5,707 nt of DNA from an uncultured Carnobacterium sp. (GTDB lineage: Bacteria > Bacillota > Bacilli > Lactobacillales > Aerococcaceae), in contig CALALK010000320.1 in NCBI GenBank assembly GCA_937923125.1, forward strand, positions 1-5,707, in the 5' to 3' direction. Made by a program: the position numbers and the translations under genes. Positions 1 to 5,707 of this stretch are shown in pieces. Position 1 is the stretch's first letter. Each line of letters starts with the position of its first letter. A model generated the notes under the pieces. That model was given only the letters and a program-made list of their open reading frames with translations. It was not told the origin of the DNA and did no database searches.

Positions 1-161
1 GCTACTGTAGTTGTTGGTGCCTCCGTTGTCGTTGGTGCCTCTGTCGTCGTTGGTGCCTCTGTCGTCGTTGTTGTCGTCGTCGGAGCAACGGTTGTTGTTG
101 TCGTCGTTGTTGGCGCAACAGTTGTAGTTGTTGTAGTCGTCGTTGGCGCTTCTGTTGTTAC
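1..161 (-). repeat. Thr-rich AP(T)n V/E low-complexity tail of the GH16 protein
   Basis: After the GH16 domain (from V359) the protein becomes AP followed by runs of threonine and then V or E. The runs are T8-V, T7-V, T7-E, T3-E, T3-E and T3-V, each introduced by Ala-Pro, and continue to the window edge. Threonine codons are mixed (ACA, ACG, ACT, ACC), so the DNA repeat is imperfect and the block is not a pure microsatellite. Such Thr/Pro segments usually act as extended linkers or wall-spanning stalks and can be O-glycosylated. That role is inferred from composition only. What follows (another domain, a binding module or a sorting signal) is outside the window. Confidence 0.85.
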
Positions 162-1235
162 AGGTTTCGCATTTGGTTGCCATACGCGAACATAATCGAT
201 TTGCATGTCTGAACGACTACCATCCTTATAACTATCTTTGTAAGGAATCGCGTCTGTATAGTTACGAGTACCGTTTTTCTCCCAGTCTTTCACGAATGAA
301 CCACCTACGATATGCGTTAATCGTAAAATAAATCCATTTTCAGGATTGACAAATGCTTCCTTATTTTTTATCTGACTGTATTTTAGGGTATAGACTGCTT
401 GTCCATCATAGAAGAAAGTTACCTTATCTCCTTCTTTTAAGACACCGTATGTGTGAAAAGCTGTTTGCGTATCTCCATTATTAGGGAGTTCTTTTTTATA
501 TTGATCGCTATACTTTTCCTGTGTCTTCTTTTTCTTCTCGTCCTTCTCTTGAGTTGGTGCTGTATGGATATTTGCTTGAATGAATTTCGGATCATATCCT
601 TTAGACTCGAAGACATCAATCTCCCCACTCTTTGGAGAGCCTCCGCCTTTTGTACCAGTCATCCAGAAGGAAGCCCATGAAGATTCACTTAATGGTAACT
701 TAATCCGTGATTCGGCATAGAAGTCACCTACAAATTCCGTAAGGACTTTCCCGTGACGGTCACGTGTTTGAATCGCACCAGAAGTAAATGGCGCTTTATA
801 AGTGATCGTTTGTTTTGTCTTTGAATCTACATAAGTATTCTCACGGTCTACCCATTCATTCTTTTTAGTAACTGGATTCCACTTCAATTGCTTCGGCGTA
901 TAGAGTGCCGTTAAATGAAGGATTCCATCTTTTAAAGATACATTTGCTGGGTCATCTGTGAAATGCATTTGCGTTCTTGCTTTAGGATCGAAACTTGAAA
1001 GAGAATAATCCCATTTTGTTCTGTCGAGTTTGTTCCCATCAAACTCATCAAACCATGTTAAATCATAGTTTGTTGGAATACCCGTTGGCAGTGTTACATT
1101 AGGAACTCTTCCTTCACCCGTTTCTGCATAAACTGTTGCGAATGGCGCTAACAGACTTGTGCTCAAGATTAGGCTTGCTCCTAATACTCTTGCTCCTGCA
1201 ATCATACCTTTTTGTTTATTACGTACTTTTTGCAT
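1..1235 (-). CDS. Secreted glycoside hydrolase family 16 (beta-glucanase-like), C-terminus cut by window edge
   Basis: This is the first 411 codons of a gene still open at the left edge. ATG at 1235 has AGGAG (1243-1247) 7 nt upstream. Residues 1-37 form a signal peptide: basic MQKVRNKQKG, a hydrophobic core, and VYA before the likely cleavage at A37. Residues about 55-352 look like a GH16 beta-sandwich: WFDEFDG (61-67), the SSWASFWMTG strand, catalytic EIDVFE (205-210), NIHTAP, FHTYGV (260-265) and a closing MQIDYVRVW (W352). In GH16 the first Glu (E205) is the nucleophile and the last (E210) the acid/base. The ExDxxE spacing is the bulged form of laminarinases and related enzymes rather than the ExDxE of lichenases. 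The family cleaves beta-1,3/1,4-glucans or galactans; the substrate here cannot be read from sequence. A Lys/Glu-rich insertion lies at 229-250 and a Thr-rich tail follows residue 359. Cell-wall attachment is possible, but the end is not visible. Confidence 0.9.
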   Translation of the reverse strand, partial: MQKVRNKQKGMIAGARVLGASLILSTSLLAPFATVYAETGEGRVPNVTLPTGIPTNYDLTWFDEFDGNKLDRTKWDYSLSSFDPKARTQMHFTDDPANVSLKDGILHLTALYTPKQLKWNPVTKKNEWVDRENTYVDSKTKQTITYKAPFTSGAIQTRDRHGKVLTEFVGDFYAESRIKLPLSESSWASFWMTGTKGGGSPKSGEIDVFESKGYDPKFIQANIHTAPTQEKDEKKKKTQEKYSDQYKKELPNNGDTQTAFHTYGVLKEGDKVTFFYDGQAVYTLKYSQIKNKEAFVNPENGFILRLTHIVGGSFVKDWEKNGTRNYTDAIPYKDSYKDGSRSDMQIDYVRVWQPNAKPVTTEAPTTTTTTTTVAPTTTTTTTVAPTTTTTTTEAPTTTEAPTTTEAPTTTV

Positions 1236-1483
1236 ATTTGTTCTCCTATTTCTTCTTTAATTTTAAGAAAGGAAATTCTGAAATCCCTTTCCTACATTAG
1301 ACATTATCTAAACTGGTTAAGAAAATTTCCTGACAGACTTATGAAATTAATCTATTAAAAGTATAGTTAAAATGCTAAATAAGTATGATTTCGATTTAAT
1401 TATAAAGAAAATATGGAGAGCAAAATTTCCTTTTATTTACAGAAAAATCTTATTTTAAGTGGCAAAAACATTGATAGAACGCT
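1236..1483 (-). other. A+T-rich noncoding region; probable promoter and leader of the GH16 gene
   Basis: No credible gene is visible on either strand between the ileS terminators and the GH16 start. Because two terminators precede it, the GH16 promoter should lie here, but no single candidate stands out. (a) TTGCCA (1460-1465), an 18-nt spacer and TGTAAA (1436-1441). (b) A perfect TATAAT (1399-1404) with no good -35. (c) GATAAT (1303-1308), also without a -35. Use of (a) or (b) would give a 5' leader of about 155-195 nt. The decamer AAAATTTCCT occurs at 1322-1331 and 1422-1431, with AGGAAATT inverted at 1270-1277, and a weak hairpin (GAAAGG 1267-1272 / CCTTTC 1286-1291) lies near the ribosome site. 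No known riboswitch or operator was recognised. Confidence 0.4.
1243..1247 (-). promoter_or_regulatory. Ribosome binding site of the GH16 gene
   Basis: The minus strand reads AGGAG, then AACAAAT and ATG at 1235. The 7-nt spacing supports this start, and the signal peptide begins exactly here. The next in-frame ATG (codon 11) would cut off the basic N-region of the signal peptide and has no comparable site. Confidence 0.8.
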
Positions 1484-1522
1484 AAAAAAAGAGGTTAACT
1501 AGACTTAGTCTAATTCACCTCT
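1484..1522 (-). terminator. Second (distal) intrinsic terminator downstream of ileS
   Basis: Minus-strand RNA forms AGAGGT, one G/A mismatch, then AATTAGAC paired with GTCTAGTT (one G-U pair), closed by a TAA loop and completed by ACCTCT. Seven T residues follow (1490-1484, the first also closing the stem). There is no coding space between it and the first terminator, so it looks like a backup stop isolating the GH16 gene from ileS transcription. Confidence 0.8.
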
Positions 1523-1552
1523 CTAATAGATCTACTTTTTGAACACAATTTG

Positions 1553-1585
1553 AAAAAAACTGAGCCGAATGCCTTCGACTCAGTT
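1553..1585 (-). terminator. Primary intrinsic terminator of ileS
   Basis: It starts 9 nt after the ileS stop. Minus-strand RNA reads AACTGAGTCGAA, loop GGCA, TTCGGCTCAGTT: a 12-bp stem with one G-U pair, followed by a T run to 1553. The other side of the stem carries a shorter plus-strand T run (1589-1593), so it could work in both directions, but no plus-strand gene is present to need it. Confidence 0.92.
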
Positions 1586-1594
1586 AAATTTTTA

Positions 1595-4384
1595 TTATTC
1601 TGCTTCAGGAACTAATGCTTCTGGGAAGTGTTCACGCACAATTGCAGCACAACGATTACATAAAGTCGGAGCATCTTCTAATGTTCCTACTTCAATCTTC
1701 ACAGCACGGCAACGTTCACATGTTTCACCTTTGGCATGTTCAACAACGACTTTCACGCCTTCGCCTTCAACTGCATTTGCAGGAGCTTCAACGCCTTCTT
1801 GAGCCACTTCTAATTCACTGACGATGAATAATTGAGCTACATTTGTGTTTAAGCCTTCTAATAAAGTACGAACTTCATTAGATGGATATAGCGTTACTTT
1901 TGCTTCGAAGTTCTTACCGATTAATTTCTCGTTACGAGCTTCTTCTAAAGCTTTCAAAGCAGTGTTACGAACTTTGAAGAATTCAGCCCATTGAGCTAAT
2001 ACTTCTTCTGTATTTTCGTAGCTTTCTACTGTTGGGAATTCAGCTAATTGAACATAAGCTTCTTCTTCCTTCAAGTATTTCCAAACTTCTTCACTCGTGT
2101 GAACTAAGATTGGGCTTAGTAATTTCGTTAATTTCACTAGGATATCGTAAATGACTGTTTGCATTGCACGACGTTCGTAGTTATCTTCGTGTTCGATATA
2201 CACAACGTCTTTTGCAAAGTCTAAGTAGAATTGTGATAAATCAACGGTACAGAAGTTCATCACTGTTTGATAAATTGTTGAGAATTCATATTTTTCATAT
2301 GCTTCTTCAATTGTCTTCACAACATCATTGAAACGAATCATCATATATTGGTCAACAGTACGTAGGTCTTTAAACGCTACGGCATGTTTAGATGGTTCGA
2401 AGTCTGTAGTGTTCGCTAACATAAAGCGCATTGTGTTACGGATCTTACGGTATGCTTCAGATACTTGGTTTAAGATTTCAGTACTGATACGTACGTCTGA
2501 TTCGTAGTCCACAGAAGATACCCATAGACGGATAATGTCTGCCCCTTTTGTTTGCATTTCTTTTGCAGGTGAGATGACGTTTCCTAGGGATTTACTCATC
2601 TTCTTACCTTCTCCGTCCATTACGAACCCTTGAGAAAGAACTGCTTTATAAGGCGCTTGTTTATGAACCGCTACACTTGTTGTTAAACTTGAGTTGAACC
2701 ATCCACGGTATTGGTCTGATCCTTCTAAGTATAAATCAGCTGGGAATGTTAATTCTGGACGAATACTTAATACACCAGCATGTGAGCTACCTGAGTCGAA
2801 CCATACGTCCATGATATCCATTTCTTTTGTAAATGTGCCGTTTGGACTGCTTGGATGTGTGAATCCTTCTGGTAATAGGTCTTTTGCTTCACGCTCGAAC
2901 CATACATCAGAACCGAATTCTTCCACTAATTTCGCAACGTGTTCAATTGTTTCTGGAGTGATAATTGGTTCTCCGTTTTCACCGTAGAATACAGGAAGTG
3001 GAACACCCCATACACGTTGACGAGAGATGACCCAGTCGCCACGGTCACGAACCATGTTGTAAATACGTACTTGCCCTGATGGGTGGTACCATTTCACATC
3101 ATTTTCAATCACATCTAAGATATCTTGACGGAAAGCATCAATTGACGCAAACCATTGTGGAGTTGCACGGAAGATGACTGGTTTCTTCGTTCTCCAGTCA
3201 TGTGGGTAACTATGCACGAAATAGCTTAGTTTTAGTAATGAACCATTTTCAGCTAATAGGTCTGTGATGACTTTGTTTGCTTTTGCATAGAACATTCCTT
3301 CAAAACCAGGAGCTTCTGCAGTGTAATGTCCTTGGTTATCCACTGGTGATAATACATCTAAGTTGTATTTACGTGAATAGTAGAAGTCGTCTTCCCCGTG
3401 TCCAGGAGCTGAGTGAACTAAACCAGTACCGGCATCAAGAGTTACGTAGTCACCAAGCATTACAAGTGATTCACGTTCGTAGAATGGATGCCATGCTGTC
3501 GCATATTCCAATTCAGTTCCACGGAATTCTTTTAATACTTCAACAGATTCCCAACCTAATGTTTCAGCAAGTGAGTTCACTAATTCTTTAGCTACGACGA
3601 AGTTTCCTTTATCAGTTTTCACTTCTACATATTCATAGTCAGGATGCACGAAGATCCCTAAGTTTGCTGGAAGTGTCCAAGGGGTAGTTGTCCAAATAAC
3701 GAATGACGCATCATCAGAGACAACACCTTTTCCGTCTTTCACTTTGAACGCCACATAGATTGATGGGCTTTCTACATCTTTATATTCAATTTCAGCTTCC
3801 GCAAGTGAAGATTCACTTGATGGAGACCAGTAAATTGGTTTTAATCCTTTGTAAATATAGCCATTTTCAGCCATTTTACCAAATACACGAATTTGTTCTG
3901 CTTCGAATTCAGGTTGAAGTGTTAAGTATGGTTTATCCCATGTACCTGTAACCCCTAAACGTTTGAATTCAGCACGTTGGTTGTCCACTTGACGTAATGC
4001 GTACTCCGCACATAATTTACGGAATTCAGCGATTGATAATTTCTTACGGTCAACCCCTTCAGCGTTTGCTAAAGCTTGCTCGATTGGAAGTCCGTGTGTA
4101 TCCCATCCTGGTACGAATGGTGCACGGAATCCACTCATTGATTTACTACGAACGATAAAGTCCTTCGAAATCTTGTTTAAGGCATGTCCCATATGAACCG
4201 CACCATTGGCATATGGTGGTCCATCATGAAGTACGAATGATGGTTTCCCTTCATTCTTTGCTTGACGTTGTCCGTAAACGTCTGCTTCTTCCCATTCTTT
4301 TTGGTAATCCACTTCTTTTGTTGGTAAGTTCCCACGCATTGGGAATTCTGTTTTCCCAATTTGCAATGTTTCCTTCATCTTCAT
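1595..4384 (-). CDS. ileS: Isoleucyl-tRNA synthetase, bacterial type, complete
   Basis: Cytoplasmic class I synthetase that joins isoleucine to tRNA-Ile using ATP and hydrolyses mischarged Val-tRNA-Ile. It has 929 residues, near the usual 910-940 for Bacillota. Visible landmarks in order: DGPPYANG with the HIGH-type HMGH (64-67); [10 protein letters not shown] (93-102); the CP1 editing domain with the Thr-rich [12 protein letters not shown] (231-242) and [16 protein letters not shown] (319-334), whose Asp is the family's editing residue; [18 protein letters not shown] (447-464); DVWFDSGSS (526-534); KMSKS (595-599); an alpha-helical anticodon-binding region; and a C-terminal zinc ribbon with CERC (889-892) and CNRC (909-912). 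The zinc ribbon marks the ordinary bacterial form rather than the eukaryote-like, mupirocin-resistant form. ATG at 4384 is chosen over codon 3 because AGGAGG lies 7 nt before it. Expression is controlled by the T-box leader; no truncation or frameshift is seen. Confidence 0.98.
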   Translation of the reverse strand: MKMKETLQIGKTEFPMRGNLPTKEVDYQKEWEEADVYGQRQAKNEGKPSFVLHDGPPYANGAVHMGHALNKISKDFIVRSKSMSGFRAPFVPGWDTHGLPIEQALANAEGVDRKKLSIAEFRKLCAEYALRQVDNQRAEFKRLGVTGTWDKPYLTLQPEFEAEQIRVFGKMAENGYIYKGLKPIYWSPSSESSLAEAEIEYKDVESPSIYVAFKVKDGKGVVSDDASFVIWTTTPWTLPANLGIFVHPDYEYVEVKTDKGNFVVAKELVNSLAETLGWESVEVLKEFRGTELEYATAWHPFYERESLVMLGDYVTLDAGTGLVHSAPGHGEDDFYYSRKYNLDVLSPVDNQGHYTAEAPGFEGMFYAKANKVITDLLAENGSLLKLSYFVHSYPHDWRTKKPVIFRATPQWFASIDAFRQDILDVIENDVKWYHPSGQVRIYNMVRDRGDWVISRQRVWGVPLPVFYGENGEPIITPETIEHVAKLVEEFGSDVWFEREAKDLLPEGFTHPSSPNGTFTKEMDIMDVWFDSGSSHAGVLSIRPELTFPADLYLEGSDQYRGWFNSSLTTSVAVHKQAPYKAVLSQGFVMDGEGKKMSKSLGNVISPAKEMQTKGADIIRLWVSSVDYESDVRISTEILNQVSEAYRKIRNTMRFMLANTTDFEPSKHAVAFKDLRTVDQYMMIRFNDVVKTIEEAYEKYEFSTIYQTVMNFCTVDLSQFYLDFAKDVVYIEHEDNYERRAMQTVIYDILVKLTKLLSPILVHTSEEVWKYLKEEEAYVQLAEFPTVESYENTEEVLAQWAEFFKVRNTALKALEEARNEKLIGKNFEAKVTLYPSNEVRTLLEGLNTNVAQLFIVSELEVAQEGVEAPANAVEGEGVKVVVEHAKGETCERCRAVKIEVGTLEDAPTLCNRCAAIVREHFPEALVPEAE

Positions 4385-4391
4385 TGAATTT

Positions 4392-4398
4392 CCTCCTT
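4392..4398 (-). promoter_or_regulatory. Ribosome binding site of ileS
   Basis: The minus strand reads AAGGAGG, then AAATTCA and ATG at 4384, a strong site with 7-nt spacing. The alternative ATG two codons later would be 13 nt away, so the first ATG is preferred. The site lies downstream of the T-box terminator and outside it, which fits control by transcription termination rather than by hiding the ribosome site. Confidence 0.85.
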
Positions 4399-4436
4399 TG
4401 TTTGACTGCTTTTTTCTTCTTTTGACCGTTGAGCAT

Positions 4437-4465
4437 AAAAAAAGCCCCTGCCAAGTTGCAGGGGC
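4437..4465 (-). terminator. Regulated terminator of the ileS T-box
   Basis: Minus-strand RNA GCCCCTGC (4465-4458), loop AACTTG, GCAGGGGC (4451-4444), then seven T (4443-4437). The 5' arm shares GCCCC with the 3' side of the antiterminator helix, so the two structures exclude each other. It is expected to form when charged tRNA-Ile prevails. Confidence 0.93.
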
Positions 4466-4680
4466 GAAATCATATCCGCGGTACCACCCAAATTTACAAA
4501 CAAATATTTTGTTTGCCTTGGTAAATTGTTAACGCCATTTAAGCGACTCTTCTTACTCTAATTCGTATTTCAGAAAAGTTTCTAAGAGATGATTCTTGCT
4601 ATAAACAGGGACTGCCAATCTTCCACCAATAATTGGCTCTCTACAAAGTATATTTATACAATTTGTTCTCTTCATCGAAT
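4437..4680 (-). ncRNA. T-box riboswitch sensing tRNA-Ile, leader of ileS
   Basis: The RNA starts near 4680. Stem I base is AAGAGA (4672-4667) with TCTCTT (4589-4584). A mid helix pairs TATAAATA (4658-4651) with TGTTTATA (4607-4600). The distal helix pairs GCCAAT (4637-4632) with ATTGGC (4619-4614) and carries the usual GGTGGAA. The specifier region reads AGAATCATC (4596-4588) and offers ATC (Ile) at 4593-4591, followed by A, or at 4590-4588. A further hairpin pairs CAAACAAA with TTTGTTTG just before the T-box. The T-box sequence TGGGTGGTACCGCG (4490-4477) is nearly canonical; its TGGT would pair with an ACCA tRNA end, fitting discriminator A of tRNA-Ile. The antiterminator pairs GGG/CCC and GCG/CGC around a 7-nt TGGTACC bulge (4489-4461) and excludes the terminator that follows. 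Uncharged tRNA-Ile should therefore raise ileS transcription. Confidence 0.95.
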
Positions 4681-4686
4681 AGATAA

Positions 4687-4715
4687 ATTTTACGCTATTT
4701 GAAACGATTTTGCAA
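4687..4715 (-). promoter_or_regulatory. Probable housekeeping-sigma promoter of ileS
   Basis: The minus strand has TTGCAA (4715-4710; 4 of 6 against TTGACA), exactly 17 nt, then TAAAAT (4692-4687; 5 of 6 against TATAAT). Transcription would start near A4680, just before the first strand of T-box stem I, giving a leader of about 296 nt. The placement between the upstream terminator and stem I is what one would expect. No start site has been measured. Confidence 0.7.
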
Positions 4716-4730
4716 GATTTTCCATCTACA

Positions 4731-4765
4731 AAAAGAGAAAACCGGCTCACATTGTGAACCGGTTT
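4731..4765 (-). terminator. Intrinsic terminator of the LPXTG protein gene
   Basis: Minus-strand RNA reads AAACCGGTTCAC, loop AAT, GTGAGCCGGTTT: a 12-bp stem with one G-U pair. It is followed by a T-rich tract interrupted by two C (4738-4730). It lies 73 nt after the stop codon and 15 nt before the ileS -35 box, and separates the two transcription units. The single mismatch on the plus strand (C/A) becomes G-U on the minus strand, which supports minus-strand use. Confidence 0.88.
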
Positions 4766-4838
4766 GAGGGCAGACTACTTTTTCAAATGGTTTGGACCGG
4801 TTAGGAGTGTCCAATGCATTCGATATTTTCGTTCATTC
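4766..4838. other. 3' untranslated stretch after the LPXTG gene, nothing recognised
   Basis: This short noncoding stretch lies between the stop codon and the terminator stem. It contains a second ACCGGTT (4796-4802), matching part of the terminator stem, and a weak 4-bp GGAC/GTCC pairing around it. No gene or known site is visible. Together with the terminator, promoter and T-box it makes up the 454-nt gap between the two coding regions. Confidence 0.5.
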
Positions 4839-5707
4839 CTAGTCTCTTTTACCTTTTTTAGGAACGGCTAGGCCTAATCCACCAAGAGCTGCAAGAATTC
4901 CTCCAATGATTCCTGGAGTTACATCTTCTACCCCTGTATTTGGTAATGTTTCTTTTGCTTCACCTGCTGCAGGCGCTGGAGCTGGTTTATTTTCTCCTTG
5001 GGCTGCACTTGGAGCTGCTGCTACTTGTGTAGTAGGTGCTGCTGGAGTTGCAGGTGTTGTTGGTGTTGCAGGTGTTGCTGGAGTAGTTGGAGTTACTGGT
5101 GTTTCACTAGCAACAACTTTGAATGTAACTGCGTATAAACTGAAGTGTTTAACGTTAAGTGTAACGACTTTGTTTTCTCCGTTAGAGAATTCAACTTTTT
5201 CTTTCACTTCTTTTGTATCGCTTGATACGAAGTATGCACCATCTACTTCTTTATCAACTGGGAATGTTACTTTAGCATCCCCTTCAACACGAACTGCTTT
5301 ACCATCTTTGTCAACGAAAGTAATTTCATAACCTTGATATTCTTTTCCTTCAAGACCTTTAATTGTTTCGTTCACTTTTTCAACTTTAAGCATCTTGATG
5401 TTCTTATCAAGAAGTTTAGTTGGTACTTCAACGACTACTGGAGTATCTCCGTTTTCGTCTTCAAATCTCGCAATACCTTTTTCCTTATCAACCGTTACCT
5501 TCACACCATCTGTTTCGTATAGAGGTAATTCTACAGCTGGTTGGTCTGGTGTTGGTGTTGGTTCTGGGTTCGGAGTTGGCTCTGGGTTCGGAGTTGGCTC
5601 TGGGTTCGGAGTTGGCTCTGGGTTCGGAGTTGGCTCTGGGTTCGGAGTTGGCTCTGGGTTCGGAGTTGGCTCTGGGTTCGGAGTTGGCTCTGGGTTCGGA
5701 GTTGGCT
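4839..5707 (-). CDS. LPXTG cell-wall-anchored surface protein, N-terminus cut by window edge
   Basis: The visible part is the last 288 residues; the reading frame is open to the right edge. From the N-terminal side: residues 1-48 are PTPEPN repeats; 49-67 a short linker (TPTPDQPAVELP); about 68-198 one compact, charged, probably beta-rich domain ending in HFSLYAVTF (187-195); about 200-250 a spacer rich in TP, AP and Ala; then the sorting signal. That signal is LPNTG (254-258; 4946-4932), a hydrophobic stretch IIGGILAALGGLGLAV, and the basic tail PKKGKRD. Sortase A is known to cut LPXTG between T and G and join the protein to peptidoglycan, so this protein should be displayed on the wall. The domain resembles accessory beta-sandwich modules with HFSxYA-like ends in Gram-positive surface proteins, but I do not recognise the family. 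The ligand or enzymatic role probably lies in the missing N-terminal part. A terminator follows at 4731-4765. Confidence 0.92.
   Translation of the reverse strand, partial: PTPNPEPTPNPEPTPNPEPTPNPEPTPNPEPTPNPEPTPNPEPTPNPEPTPTPDQPAVELPLYETDGVKVTVDKEKGIARFEDENGDTPVVVEVPTKLLDKNIKMLKVEKVNETIKGLEGKEYQGYEITFVDKDGKAVRVEGDAKVTFPVDKEVDGAYFVSSDTKEVKEKVEFSNGENKVVTLNVKHFSLYAVTFKVVASETPVTPTTPATPATPTTPATPAAPTTQVAAAPSAAQGENKPAPAPAAGEAKETLPNTGVEDVTPGIIGGILAALGGLGLAVPKKGKRD
4853..4946 (-). other. Sortase sorting signal (LPNTG, membrane segment, charged tail)
   Basis: LPNTG is encoded at 4946-4932. After a short VEDVTPG spacer comes a Gly/Ala/Leu/Ile-rich hydrophobic segment, then PKKGKRD and the stop. Order and spacing match the tripartite sorting signals of Gram-positive wall proteins. 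Confidence 0.93.
5563..5707 (-). repeat. Perfect 18-bp tandem repeats encoding a PTPEPN stalk
   Basis: Eight consecutive copies of an 18-bp unit (plus strand TCTGGGTTCGGAGTTGGC) fill 5563-5706 and run off the window. By eye the copies are identical at every base, including third codon positions. The unit equals six codons, so gain or loss of copies keeps the frame and changes only stalk length. The protein repeat is Pro-Thr-Pro-Glu-Pro-Asn, an extended, proline-rich segment typical of wall-spanning stalks. Just C-terminal of it the pattern degrades to TPTPDQP. Confidence 0.95.

Noticed and set aside
143..680. Short plus- and minus-strand open frames within the GH16 gene
   Set aside because: They are shadows of the GH16 frame, which has a signal peptide, the catalytic motif and a good ribosome site.
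1553..1593. A plus-strand terminator for a convergent gene
   Set aside because: The stem has a short T run on the plus side too, but no plus-strand gene ends here.
3277..3591. Plus-strand open frames opposite ileS (for example 104 codons here)
   Set aside because: The ileS frame is unmistakable through its full length. The antisense frames lack ribosome sites and recognisable products.
4553..4750. Small minus-strand open frame of 65 codons upstream of ileS
   Set aside because: It overlaps the promoter and T-box stem I, begins inside the preceding terminator and has no ribosome site; the RNA structure explains the conservation expected here.
4758..4802. Two copies of ACCGGTT as a regulatory repeat
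   Set aside because: One copy is an arm of the terminator stem and the sequence is largely self-complementary. Two short copies alone do not support an operator.
4906..5331. Plus-strand open frame of 141 codons opposite the LPXTG gene
   Set aside because: It is the mirror of the TP/AP-rich coding sequence, giving a low-complexity Gly/Ala/Val product. It has no convincing ribosome site, and the minus-strand frame has a clear domain and sorting signal.
4839..5504. A GTG start at 5504 for the LPXTG protein
   Set aside because: The frame continues upstream without a stop through the PTPEPN repeats to the window edge, and no ribosome site precedes this GTG. The true start lies outside the window.
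5563..5707. Possible CRISPR array
   Set aside because: The units are 18 bp, contiguous and without spacers, and they translate in frame as PTPEPN within a surface protein.

Overview
The window looks like chromosomal DNA of a low-GC Gram-positive bacterium (Bacillota), probably a lactic-acid-bacteria relative (Lactobacillales) that lives with a host. This rests on A+T-rich intergenic DNA, strong AGGAG(G) ribosome sites, a T-box leader in front of an aminoacyl-tRNA synthetase gene, an LPXTG sortase signal, and an IleS of bacterial type starting MKMKETL. Genus cannot be fixed by eye.

All genes lie on the minus strand, so they are transcribed from right to left. From the right edge: (1) 5707-4839, the C-terminal 288 residues of an LPXTG wall-anchored surface protein. 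It has a PTPEPN repeat stalk that runs off the window, one compact domain, a Thr/Pro/Ala-rich spacer and an LPNTG anchor, and is followed by a terminator at 4731-4765. (2) 4715-4385, a vegetative-type promoter and a roughly 296-nt leader holding an isoleucine T-box riboswitch with its own regulated terminator. (3) 4384-1595, complete ileS (isoleucyl-tRNA synthetase, 929 aa), closed by two consecutive intrinsic terminators (1553-1585 and 1484-1522). (4) 1483-1236, an A+T-rich noncoding stretch that probably carries the promoter and leader of the next gene. (5) 1235-1, the first 411 residues of a secreted glycoside hydrolase family 16 enzyme with a signal peptide, the EIDVFE catalytic motif and a Thr-rich tail that runs off the left edge.

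ileS is bounded by terminators on both sides and has its own promoter, so it appears monocistronic and controlled by uncharged tRNA-Ile. The two flanking genes encode extracytoplasmic proteins with low-complexity stalks or linkers and probably act at the cell surface. Nothing links them functionally to ileS. I see no mobile element, CRISPR array, phage gene, tRNA or rRNA, and no clear new biological system. The points most worth a second look are the perfect 18-bp repeat array, the secreted GH16 enzyme with its lysine-rich insertion and Thr-rich tail, and details of the T-box specifier loop.
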